NCBI GenBank assembly: GCA_002418775.1
Contig: DIEU01000010.1
Coordinates: 6,673-39,582 of the forward strand
Direction of reading: 5' to 3'
Length of the DNA stretch: 32,910 nt
Source: Firmicutes bacterium UBA5766
GTDB lineage: Bacteria > Bacillota > Desulfotomaculia > Desulfotomaculales > Nap2-2B
The position numbers and the translations under genes are program-made. Below the pieces are notes generated by a model. That model was not told where the DNA came from. It did not search any database and saw nothing but the letters and a program-made list of their open reading frames with translations. How positions within the stretch are numbered: position 1 is the stretch's first letter; each line of letters opens with the position of its first letter. Of this stretch, positions 8,830 to 14,942 are shown one piece after another.

Positions 8830-8868
8830 AAATAAAAATCCCCAGCCCCGCTTTTTTCAGGACTGGGG
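8830..8868 (-). terminator. Rho-independent terminator of the cspA-like gene
   Basis: On the minus strand CCCCAG and CTGGGG arms (8863-8868 and 8840-8845), extended inward with one mismatch, are followed by ATTTTTATTTT. The hairpin starts just after the stop of the cold-shock gene at 8876 and would isolate it from hpf. Confidence 0.8.
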
Positions 8869-8875
8869 AATCCAG

Positions 8876-9073
8876 TTACGCTCTGACTACATTTGCCGCC
8901 TGAGGCCCACGGGCGCCTTCGACTATATCGAATTCCACCGCTTGACCTTCCTGGAGGGTTTTGAAGCCTTCCTCCTGGATGGCCGAATAGTGTACAAAGA
9001 CATCTCCGCCATCTTCCCTCTCAATAAAGCCATAACCTTTTTCTGCACTGAACCACTTTACTTTACCTTGCAA
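8876..9073 (-). CDS. Cold-shock protein (CspA family), copy 1
   Basis: This 65-residue single cold-shock domain protein is a nucleic-acid chaperone that melts RNA structure. RNP1 (KGYGFIERE) and RNP2 (DVFVHYS) are intact, and the C-terminus GPQAANVVRA is typical. The start is TTG with AGGAGG 8 nt upstream; the usual ATG is absent. The gene is monocistronic: a promoter with an overlapping palindrome lies upstream (9121-9157) and a terminator downstream. A second copy, about 70% identical by eye, lies at 10952. Confidence 0.95.
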   Translation of the reverse strand: MQGKVKWFSAEKGYGFIEREDGGDVFVHYSAIQEEGFKTLQEGQAVEFDIVEGARGPQAANVVRA

Positions 9074-9120
9074 ATCTCTTTCCTCCTAAAAATATTAAAT
9101 CTTATAGCCTGTTAGACTAC

Positions 9121-9157
9121 TTAGGGGTATGTTAACATACCCCTAAAACCGTGTCAA
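9121..9157 (-). promoter_or_regulatory. Promoter of csp copy 1 with an overlapping 26-bp perfect palindrome
   Basis: On the minus strand TTGACA (9157-9152), a 17-bp spacer and TAACAT (9134-9129) make a good sigma-A promoter. Positions 9121-9146 form a perfect 26-bp palindrome with half-site TTAGGGGTATGTT. It covers most of the spacer, the whole -10 and the likely transcription start. A repressor bound there would block polymerase; as RNA only part of it would be transcribed. The promoter and palindrome are seen directly; an operator role is inferred. Confidence 0.65.
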
Positions 9158-9217
9158 GCAGTCATGCCTTAAATAAGACAGGCATGGTAACTTTACGCAA
9201 AAGCAGTTAGATAAGGA

Positions 9218-9997
9218 TTAACCGCCAATCCTTTTTGCAACCTCTTCAACTATTTTGGGCAGTATTTCTCCGGTTTTAGAATAAAAAACAATGTCGGCGG
9301 AATGATCCAGGGGGGTCGGAGCCATATTGATAATGATCAGCTTTGCGCCGGCGCCCTGCGCATACAGCGGCATGTAAGCGGCTGGATAAACAACAAGCGA
9401 CGAACCCAAAGAAAGCATCAAATCACAGCTCTGCGCCCTGTACTCCGCCTCGGCCATTTCCTTCTCCGGCATCGCCTGGCCGAAAGATATGGTCGCTTCT
9501 TTTAAAGGCCCGCCGCATTTTTTGCAAACCGGCGCGATGATTTCTTCCTTTTCTTCCAGAAGCGCCTGGATGTCGTCCCTTGAATAGCTTTCACGGCATT
9601 TAAGGCAGTTTACAATAGCGCTCACGCCGTGAATTTCAATAACTTTTTCCGCAGAACTGCCTGCTTTATGGTGCAGCCGGTCTATGTTTTGAGTTATGAT
9701 GCAGTCCAGCTTGCCTATCTTCTCCAATTCGGCTAGGGCCAGGTGAGTCGGGTTCGGCATGGCGTCCCTGATGACGGGATAAGTGACCCTGCTGCGAATC
9801 CAATATTTTTTGCGGGCTTCTTCGCTGGCCATGAAGTCCTGAAAATAGACGGGCTGGTATTTTTCCCAGATGCCTCCCGGACTGCGGAAGTCGGGAATTC
9901 CGGACTCTGTGCTTACACCGGCGCCTGTAAAGGCAACCACTTTTTTCGCTCTGCTGATTAGTTCCGCCGCCGCGGCAATGTTAGTCAATTCGTCCAA
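9218..9997 (-). CDS. NAD-dependent protein deacylase, sirtuin family (CobB/Sir2-like)
   Basis: Sirtuins remove acyl groups from lysines using NAD+, for example on acetyl-CoA synthetase. The protein shows GAGVSTESGIPDFRSPGGIW, the TQNIDRLHHKAGS motif, the catalytic His in IEIHG, two CxxC zinc pairs (CLKC, CKKC) and the GSSLVVYPAA nucleotide segment. The open frame extends to 10072, but the extra N-terminus (YFLNVRMSYQKRFG...) is not sirtuin-like. I favour TTG at 9997 (LDELTN) with AGGTG 5 nt upstream; GTG at 10006 is an alternative. The length of about 259 residues is normal. It is monocistronic, upstream of csp copy 1. Confidence 0.92.
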   Translation of the reverse strand: MDELTNIAAAAELISRAKKVVAFTGAGVSTESGIPDFRSPGGIWEKYQPVYFQDFMASEEARKKYWIRSRVTYPVIRDAMPNPTHLALAELEKIGKLDCIITQNIDRLHHKAGSSAEKVIEIHGVSAIVNCLKCRESYSRDDIQALLEEKEEIIAPVCKKCGGPLKEATISFGQAMPEKEMAEAEYRAQSCDLMLSLGSSLVVYPAAYMPLYAQGAGAKLIIINMAPTPLDHSADIVFYSKTGEILPKIVEEVAKRIGG

Positions 9998-10238
9998 AGC
10001 ATTCACCTGCTTAAAAAATATTATGAATCCAAACCTTTTCTGATAAGACATTCTAACATTTAAAAAATACAAGCTCAGTGATTGTGAAAACCTTCACATA
10101 AGTTAAAAACCCACCCTTTTACAGATAGGTTTTTTATGATTTTGGTCAGACTGTCCGAAAAATCGCCCATAAGACTTCTTCTAAAGCATGTTTTGACAGT
10201 GACAACTTCAAATCAATTTGATGATACTCAATGAAGAC

Positions 10239-10271
10239 CTCAAAAACCCTTGATACACAAGGGTTTTTGAG
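10239..10271 (-). terminator. Strong terminator after tRNA-Leu
   Basis: A perfect 14-bp inverted repeat (CTCAAAAACCCTTG, loop of 5, CAAGGGTTTTTGAG) begins 8 nt after the CCA end of tRNA-Leu. The T-tract is inside the descending arm on either strand, so it can act in both directions. The rest of 10073-10278 holds no gene that I can see. Confidence 0.7.
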
Positions 10272-10278
10272 CAAATTA

Positions 10279-10366
10279 TGGTGCGGCAGAAGGGACTTGA
10301 ACCCCCACGAGCGTATTGCTCATAAGAACCTGAATCTTACGCGTCTGCCAATTCCGCCACTGCCGC
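10279..10366 (-). tRNA. tRNA-Leu (anticodon CAG)
   Basis: This 88-nt class II tRNA has a 7-bp acceptor (GCGGCAG with CTGCCGC), encoded CCA, D-arm GGCGGAATTGGCAGACGC, anticodon arm TAAGA-TTCAGGT-TCTTA with CAG, the long variable arm TGAGCAATACGCTCG, and T-loop TTCAAGT. It reads CUG leucine codons. It has its own promoter at 10398-10426 and a hairpin terminator just downstream, so it is a single-gene unit. Confidence 0.96.
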
Positions 10367-10397
10367 ATGTATTCAGTTAAATCAAAGGCCAAGAAGA

Positions 10398-10426
10398 ATT
10401 ATAACATTCCTAAATGAAGAGGTCAA
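10398..10426 (-). promoter_or_regulatory. Promoter of tRNA-Leu
   Basis: On the minus strand TTGACC (10426-10421), a spacer of exactly 17 bp and a perfect TATAAT (10403-10398) lie about 32 bp ahead of the tRNA 5' end. This is a near-consensus sigma-A promoter. Confidence 0.75.
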
Positions 10427-10489
10427 TACGAGTCGAGGATATGTTTTAAGTTCCACCAACAATAGCAGAGAAGGAGGCTCTCCTCTCTC

Positions 10490-10657
10490 ATGAATACAAT
10501 AACACAATATATGAAGCACCGCCAATCCCTGGTTTGCTACGCCTTGAAGTATGGGATTTCCAAAGCACTGGGAAAGTATAACCGAGCGCGTTCATGTATC
10601 TATTTCTGGTTGAGTCGCTATGATTGTTCGATCCAGTCACTGGCTATGATTACTTAA
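10490..10657 (+). pseudogene. IS481-like transposase, N-terminal remnant
   Basis: A 55-codon frame (MNTITQYMKHRQSLVCYALK..., KALGKYNRARSCIYFWLSRYD) resembles the N-terminal helix-turn-helix of IS481-like/integrase-core transposases, which is normally followed by an arginine/histidine-rich linker and a DDE core. Here the frame stops right after QSLAMIT and no DDE domain follows. An AGGAGG site remains upstream. It is a truncated scar, not an active element. The family assignment rests on remembered sequence likeness, so a search is needed to confirm it. Confidence 0.6.
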
Positions 10658-10951
10658 TCGTAATATAAGTATATGATATTTTCTCAATATATTTACTTAT
10701 ATTAATATCACTTGAAAATGACGGATGAGCTATAATAAATGAGAATTACGATTGCCAATCCTAATATTGTATTAATACTAGTTGCCCTTATCAGTATTAT
10801 GCCAGTAAAACGAAACAAGAAGAGTATGACAGTATTGCTATAATCTGAATTCCTTTTATATAAGTATGTATACAGACATATAATTGGAAGAATAAAATGA
10901 ACTTCATATTAACATAATATTATAAGAATCTCCATAAAGGGGGGCAACTTA
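10658..10951 (+). other. AT-rich intergenic stretch; probable long leader of csp copy 2
   Basis: No gene is seen here. Composition is clearly more AT-rich than the housekeeping block. A TATAAT at 10839-10844, without a convincing -35, could start a leader of roughly 100 nt ahead of the cold-shock gene; long structured leaders are usual for cold-shock mRNAs. A second TATAAT-like hexamer lies near 10730. Confidence 0.35.
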
Positions 10952-11149
10952 ATGATCGGTATAGTTAAATGGTTTGACGCGGAAAAGGGTTTTGGTTTCA
11001 TTGAAAGAGAAAGCGGAAATGATGTGTTTGTACATTTTTCAGCAATCAAGGCAGAGGGTTACAAGTCACTTGAAGAAGGTCAAAGAGTTGAATTTGATCT
11101 GGAAAAAGGACAACGCGGACCTCAGGCCGTAAATGTAAGGTTATCATAG
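10952..11149 (+). CDS. Cold-shock protein (CspA family), copy 2
   Basis: A 65-residue single cold-shock domain with RNP1 (KGFGFIERE) and RNP2 (DVFVHFS), about the same length and layout as the copy at 8876 but on the other strand and with an ATG start. AAGGGGGGCAACTTA gives the ribosome site. It has its own terminator at 11208-11239. It is intact although its surroundings are decaying, which suggests it is under selection. RNA chaperone function is inferred from the family. Confidence 0.95.
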   Translation: MIGIVKWFDAEKGFGFIERESGNDVFVHFSAIKAEGYKSLEEGQRVEFDLEKGQRGPQAVNVRLS

Positions 11150-11207
11150 AAAAGAAAAAAGTTATAAATAATAATCGGTAGTATCAACGATCTTGTGCTT
11201 TGAGATT

Positions 11208-11239
11208 AACCCACCTGGTTTTAACGCGGTGGGCTTTTC
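11208..11239 (+). terminator. Terminator of csp copy 2
   Basis: CCCACC (11210-11215) and GGTGGG (11228-11233) form a 6-bp stem with a 12-nt loop, preceded by AA and followed by CTTTTCC, 60 nt after the csp stop codon. Confidence 0.6.
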
Positions 11240-11289
11240 CTTCTCTGGGAAGTAAATTTGAATATGCTTTACCTGTTTTATTTAGTTAG

Positions 11290-11430
11290 TTAATTTAAGA
11301 CGAAGTCTTTCAACATTTGCAGTGAAACATTTTTGCGATACTCTTTAGTTGAGCGAAGATCATCAATAGGGTTAATAAGGTTTTCATACTGCTCTTTTAT
11401 TTTTTCGACAGCATCAGGAAGTTCCTCTTT
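11290..11430 (-). pseudogene. Molybdenum hydroxylase FAD-binding subunit (CoxM/XdhB-like), C-terminal remnant
   Basis: On the minus strand the frame EELPDAVEKIKEQYENLINP then IDDLRSTKEYRKNVSLQMLK ends at TAA 11290-11292. The segment INPIDDLRSTKEYRKNV matches the C-terminal end of FAD-binding subunits of the xanthine dehydrogenase/CO dehydrogenase family. The rest of the subunit is missing: near 11430 the sequence changes abruptly to the ExeA-like fragment on the opposite strand. It belongs with the large- and iron-sulfur-subunit fragments at 12568-13407 on the same strand. Confidence 0.65.
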
Positions 11431-11433
11431 CCT

Positions 11434-11772
11434 TTGATTCTCGTGGGACAACCGGAACTACGGAGAATATTGCGTCTTAAAAAATATGAGGCGACGGCGC
11501 AGCGGATTGGACTGCAGTACCATCTAACGGGTCTGACAAAAGAAGAAACGATCGCCTACATTAGGCATCAATTGCACTTAAGTGGTATAGAGCAACCGGT
11601 ATTTGCCGAAAGTGTGTTGCAGCGTGTATATGCGGCGAGCCAGGGTATTCCCCGTGTCATTAATCTTATCTGCTCGCGTGCTCTATTTGATGCCATCAAC
11701 AGGAGGCAAGAAGTGACAGAGGAAGGTGATATCGCGCGAGTTCTGGCCGATTTTGAGCGTCAACGGGGGTAA
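11434..11772 (+). pseudogene. ExeA-like AAA ATPase of a mobile element, C-terminal remnant
   Basis: The 112-codon frame (ILVGQPELRRILRLKKYEA..., QRIGLQYHLTGLTKEETIAY..., ASQGIPRVINLICSRALFDA) matches the C-terminal half of ExeA/TniB-type AAA ATPases that accompany transposases. GQPEL is the sensor region and GIPRVIN is the sensor-2 region. The P-loop and Walker B half are missing, so the gene is 5'-truncated. The TTG at 11434 is only the first start in the frame. Likeness may reach back to about 11425, where the molybdenum-hydroxylase remnant ends. A diverged copy of its 3' end lies at 12351. Confidence 0.75.
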
Positions 11773-11820
11773 CGGGATTATCCCCGTTGTCCCCACCATA
11801 CACATCGGCTTTGGTAGTGC
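11742..11820 (+). repeat. Direct repeat, copy A (exeA 3' end plus downstream hairpin)
   Basis: Starting TCTGGCCGATTTT, this segment covers the last codons of the ExeA fragment and the following hairpin-like AACGGGGG...TTATCCCCGTT. It is repeated with clear divergence at 12351-12421. The pair brackets the unknown ORF at 11862-12251. Confidence 0.7.
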
Positions 11821-11861
11821 CTAATTTTTTAGCGCTACCTATTTGGGGGGCTTAAAAGACA

Positions 11862-12251
11862 ATGTTTATTCGCTGGAAGGGGCGCTATGCCTACCTGGAA
11901 CAGCGTTATACGGGCAAAGACGGTAAAGTAAAATCCCAATCAAAATACCTTGGACGAAATCCTTTGCCAATGCTGGAAAAGATGGTGGCGACAGATACAC
12001 TTAGCAAACATGAATTTAAAAAATTAGTCAGCTATATTCCGGAAGGAATTCTAAAAAAAACAATGAATGGTACTCTGACAATATATGATGAAGTTTCCTG
12101 TTTGCTTAGAAATCATAAAATAGCTATATTTTTTCACGGAAGTTGGCTAACCGGGTTAGTGGCCAAAGACGAACACGGCTGGTATCTCAAGGACGATAAA
12201 GACAACAAAATTGGGTTGCGTCCGGGAATAAAGGTAAGGCTACTTATTTAA
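11862..12251 (+). CDS. Protein of unknown function within the mobile-element scar
   Basis: A 129-residue frame with no recognised domain. The N-terminus (MFIRWKGRYAYLEQRY, then KVKSQSKYLGRNP) loosely resembles the small beta-rich N-terminal segment of some IS1634/IS4-type transposases, but no catalytic domain follows. The C-terminal half is polar (LVAKDEHGWYLKDDKDNKIG) and could be an SH3-like barrel. GGGGGG lies about 12 nt before the ATG, a loose ribosome site. It lies between two copies of the exeA 3' end, so it may be element cargo or part of a second element. Function is unknown. Confidence 0.5.
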   Translation: MFIRWKGRYAYLEQRYTGKDGKVKSQSKYLGRNPLPMLEKMVATDTLSKHEFKKLVSYIPEGILKKTMNGTLTIYDEVSCLLRNHKIAIFFHGSWLTGLVAKDEHGWYLKDDKDNKIGLRPGIKVRLLI

Positions 12252-12350
12252 TACAAAATTTTAATACAAAAATACGTTAGTACAGTGCCTAATAATTTGG
12301 ACATTATATTAATGCATGCAAACAATCGCTTTGTCATCCTGAAAGATTTA

Positions 12351-12421
12351 TCTGGCCGATTTTAAGCTACAACGGGGGATAACAGAGATTATCCCCGTTA
12401 TCAATATTTTCCACATTGGCT
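12351..12421 (+). repeat. Direct repeat, copy B (diverged exeA 3' end)
   Basis: TCTGGCCGATTTTAAGC, then CAACGGGGGATAACAGAGA and TTATCCCCGTT repeat the sequence at 11742-11820 with scattered changes. The hairpin-forming AACGGGG(G)ATAA / TTATCCCCGTT part is best kept. The open frame upstream of it is not ExeA, so only the tail is duplicated. The rest of 12252-12567 holds no gene I can support. Confidence 0.65.
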
Positions 12422-12422
12422 G

Positions 12423-12460
12423 GCATATGCCGTTCATTTTCCACAATGAATGGCATATGC
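12423..12460. repeat. Long hairpin in the insertion scar
   Basis: GCATATGCCGTTCATT, a 6-nt loop and AATGAATGGCATATGC form a 16-bp stem with a single G/A difference that can pair as a wobble in RNA. It lies just after repeat copy B. It could be an element end, a terminator, or a target for hairpin-processing enzymes; the sequence does not say which. Confidence 0.55.
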
Positions 12461-12567
12461 GGTTTATGTAAGTGGCGTTACTCTTCTCAATTGCTTGGCT
12501 GATTGGCAAAACAACTTTCACGCCATTGACGGTGAGAAGCCCACCGACAAAATACGTGAGAAGTAAC

Positions 12568-12823
12568 AAAAACTCTCTTTTAGTACACTGAACTTTTCCG
12601 TTTCCCTGTAGCCTTCTATGGTTACAATGTTCCTGCCTTCAAGCATTCCGACTGCGACAAGGCAGGAATTCACAAGCCGGTTATCCATCAGAACAGCGCA
12701 AGCTCCACATTTTCCTTCTCCGCATCCTTCTTTTGCGCCGGTAAGCTGAAAATCATTTCTCAGTAAATCAATCAACCTGCTTAAAGGGTTTGCGGTTATA
12801 CTTTTCTGTTGTCCATTCAGCAT
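12568..12823 (-). pseudogene. Molybdenum hydroxylase 2Fe-2S subunit (CoxS/XdhC-like), truncated
   Basis: The frame starts MLNGQQKSITANPLSRLIDLL and has the plant-ferredoxin-type cluster motif CGEGKCGACAVLMDNRLVNSC, with three closely spaced Cys and a fourth downstream, then the start of the linker (YRETEKFSVLKESF). At about 12568 likeness stops. The second, C-terminal 2Fe-2S domain (CGFC...CR...C) is missing, so the subunit cannot work as in intact enzymes. The frame itself stays open to 12518 by chance. The start lies 11 nt after the large-subunit stop, an operon-like spacing. Confidence 0.75.
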
Positions 12824-12833
12824 AAAGTTTACG

Positions 12834-13075
12834 TTAATTAACTTTCATCAGCTCCATAATATATTCCGGAGTAACAGTTATTTGCTTCACCTTGCATCCA
12901 ATAGCATTTTGTACCGCCAGGGCCAGCGCAGGCGCTGCGCCTACCAGTGACAGTTCTCCCAAACTCCTGGCTCCATAAGGTCCACCTTCAAAGGGATTAT
13001 CGATAAGCTCATTTTTCATTTTAGGAAAATCGACTGAAGTTGGTATTACATAATTATTGAATACTTTTCAGGATA
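12834..13075 (-). pseudogene. Molybdenum hydroxylase large subunit (CoxL/XdhA-like), C-terminal piece
   Basis: The reading frame from about 13075 (NNYVIPTSVDFPKMKNELID, then PFEGGPYGARSLGELSLVGA) to TAA at 12834 is the C-terminal end of the molybdopterin-binding subunit. The segment GPYGARSLGELS carries the Gly-Ala-Arg-x-x-Gly-Glu motif whose Glu is the catalytic base in this family. It is joined directly, in another frame, to the N-terminal piece; roughly 600 residues between them are deleted. The ATG at 13019 is internal, not a true start. Confidence 0.75.
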
Positions 13076-13407
13076 TTCTGGGCTTTCTGCCTGTCAGGAC
13101 CCATGACAAGCAGAATAGGCTCACCTATAAACTTCACTTCACCCTCGGCAAAGAAAGGCTGGTCGTTATAAACGGAAGGTACTATATTATTTCCCTGAAC
13201 ATCTCTATGGTCAACAATAAAATACCCCTCCGGCATTTCAGGAATTATTATTGAAGTTATTTTGGCACGGGATATTTCAGATCGAAGTGTTTTGGCATAC
13301 AGCCTGTTCTCAAAGTGAATGTCCGAACAATACTTGGCTCTGCCTTCGACTTTTGCATCAAAATCAAAACGCTTTACCGGTTTGCCTATATGCTCCATAA
13401 TCATCAC
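13054..13407 (-). pseudogene. Molybdenum hydroxylase large subunit (CoxL/XdhA-like), N-terminal piece
   Basis: The frame begins near MEHIGKPVKRFDFDAKVEGR and runs through the a/b-hammerhead domain (AKYCSDIHFENRLYAKTLRS; GEVKFIGEPILLVM) to QNILKSIQ, then stop at 13054-13056. This matches the first 115 or so residues of xanthine dehydrogenase/aldehyde oxidase large subunits of about 750 residues. The molybdopterin-binding core is gone: the sequence switches within about 20 bp to the C-terminal piece. A single internal deletion explains the structure. Confidence 0.75.
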
Positions 13408-13556
13408 TTAACTTTTGTAATTGAGAATTATATCACGTACCTGCAGTCAGCCAGATATTTTGAACACTTCCAGCGCGGTACCCCTGATATATTATAATCA
13501 TAAACAGTAAAATTTCTATTTTTTACCCACCGGATATCCTGATTGGTACTGCCGCT

Positions 13557-13919
13557 TTAAAATATTCCCTGTTCTTTTTGTTTTTGAAACTTGATTGTGC
13601 TGCACTTTTCACACCTATATTCCGGAAATTTATCTTTTGTTTTATCATACCCTTTTGCCCTGACAATTCTGTAACCCCTGGAACGTTTGCCGCAATCAGC
13701 GCAAACAATATCTTCCGCCACTTCCCATTGAGGATTCATAGCTTTCGATGTAAATATAAATTTGTCCACCCAAAAGAAGATTAGCCCGCCAATAAGATTA
13801 GCTATTACTGTATTCCAGGTAACTCCAAAATGTAAATACATTAAACAAAGCGCTAAAATTGGTGAACTTAACTGCCAGCGTGTTAAATATAATAAATATT
13901 GCTTAATCAATGTAATCAT
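13557..13919 (-). CDS. Small membrane protein with C-terminal zinc ribbon (GtrA-like membrane part)
   Basis: This 120-residue protein has two hydrophobic helices in its first 60 residues (about 18-32 and 34-54, ending ANLIGGLIFFWVDKFIFTSK), recalling half of a GtrA-type fold. A soluble tail follows with two CxxC pairs (CADCGKR and CEKCS, about residues 73-76 and 103-106) that should bind one zinc. The ATG has AGGAGG 8 nt upstream, so it is very likely expressed. The role is unknown; the form suggests a membrane-anchored nucleic-acid or protein-binding zinc ribbon. It lies on the same strand as the broken molybdenum-hydroxylase genes but looks independent of them. Confidence 0.7.
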   Translation of the reverse strand: MITLIKQYLLYLTRWQLSSPILALCLMYLHFGVTWNTVIANLIGGLIFFWVDKFIFTSKAMNPQWEVAEDIVCADCGKRSRGYRIVRAKGYDKTKDKFPEYRCEKCSTIKFQKQKEQGIF

Positions 13920-13960
13920 CTAAAAGCCTCCTTTTTCAACAAGAAAGGATCCTTATCTCT

Positions 13961-13977
13961 TCTCGTCTCGTCTCGTC
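13961..13977. repeat. Short tandem repeat (CTCGT) x3
   Basis: Three perfect copies of CTCGT with flanking partial units lie in the gap 13920-14125. Otherwise I see no gene or clear signal in that gap. It could be a slippage tract; there is no coding frame for it to switch. Confidence 0.5.
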
Positions 13978-14125
13978 AATACCGGCAGCTTTGAGTACAG
14001 CCTATAATAACCGGCGCGGCCCTTTTAAAAGCAGCTCATCTTTTGTTATGTTTAAGTATCATAAGATATTCCCGTAAAAATTTGATCAAACCCTTAACAC
14101 AGATCGTTCTAAAATCAGAGTATTT

Positions 14126-14668
14126 TTAAGTATTGACGTCATAGATCCTTTCCTGGTTTACCCATCCCCTGTACTGCTTCTGCGGAAAGTCTATAATATT
14201 CATAGCATGTTCCTTGCCGTCAGAAAAGGTGAACTCCCAGTCGATACCTTCTTGTACAAAAAGATTGCGCATATTATTAATTATCAAGGCAAATTCCTCT
14301 ATATCAATGTCTTTTTTAATTGTTCCATTTACAGCGCTATTTATATATTCACCATAATTCTCATCAGTCAGCCTTTCGCTCGATGAAATCCTCTTCACGT
14401 TATCCAGGATTAACTGTCTGTCCCGGACTGAAATTTTATTATTAAAGAAATCAATTAACATATCTATTTTGCTCATATCTTTTTTCCCGGCGAGTACATT
14501 CAGGGCTTCAATGTAAACCACAATAAAGAAGATTTTTAATCCAAAATCACCTTTCCCTATTTGTTCTATTAAGACTTTCGTAAAATAAGAGGCCGGAATT
14601 CCTAATTTATCTATAAAATATTCTTCGGTTATATTGAGCTGTGCAAGGACTTTTTTTAAATCAAACAT
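14126..14668 (-). CDS. Protein of unknown function
   Basis: About 180 residues, not recognised. I take the ATG at 14668 (MFDLKKVLAQLNITEEYFID), because GGAGGGGAGCGACTA lies right before it; the open frame extends 21 codons further up. The sequence is largely helical and polar. The first 40 residues (LAQLNITEEYFIDKLGIPASYFTKVL) could be a helix-turn-helix-like domain. Residues 54-65 (GLKIFFIVVYIEAL) are a hydrophobic helix too short and isolated for confident membrane placement. The C-terminus contains WEFTFSDGKEHAMNIIDFPQ. It is intact inside a decaying region and has no obvious operon partner. Confidence 0.6.
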   Translation of the reverse strand: MFDLKKVLAQLNITEEYFIDKLGIPASYFTKVLIEQIGKGDFGLKIFFIVVYIEALNVLAGKKDMSKIDMLIDFFNNKISVRDRQLILDNVKRISSSERLTDENYGEYINSAVNGTIKKDIDIEEFALIINNMRNLFVQEGIDWEFTFSDGKEHAMNIIDFPQKQYRGWVNQERIYDVNT

Positions 14669-14790
14669 TAGTCGCTCCCCTCCTGCGTCCTCTTCCCATC
14701 CTATAATACAGATCGATGCCTCTTTTCCCATTTATCTTATCACAAAAATATTAAAAACGCCTGCTCCAGAATTAACTTAATGGGCACGTA

Positions 14791-14818
14791 ATAAAAAGGA
14801 GACTTTTAAAGTCCCCTT
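14791..14818 (-). terminator. Terminator downstream of the broken MmgE/PrpD gene
   Basis: On the minus strand AAGGGGACTTT and AAAGTCTCCTT form an 11-bp stem with one mismatch and almost no loop, followed by TTTTTAT. It is 125 nt past the last likely codon of the pseudogene. The remainder of 14669-14942 shows no gene. Confidence 0.55.
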
Positions 14819-14942
14819 ATCGGCATCTTATATATATTTAAACCAAACATTGGTATGGTAATATGCTTTTTAAAATATTTAGTGGCGATCGTTCTATAAA
14901 CAGCTACAGTATACAATATGCTTTCCCTTAAAAAACTCTTCA

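Noticed and set aside
10108..10145. Possible terminator AAAAACC...GGTTTTTT
   Set aside because: The stem is mostly A-T with a 16-nt loop; the hairpin at 10239-10271 is far stronger and better placed.
12348..12569. 73-codon minus-strand frame continuing past the truncated Fe-S subunit
   Set aside because: It runs through repeat copy B and the hairpin, shows no family features and has no ribosome site; it looks like chance open frame in the scar.
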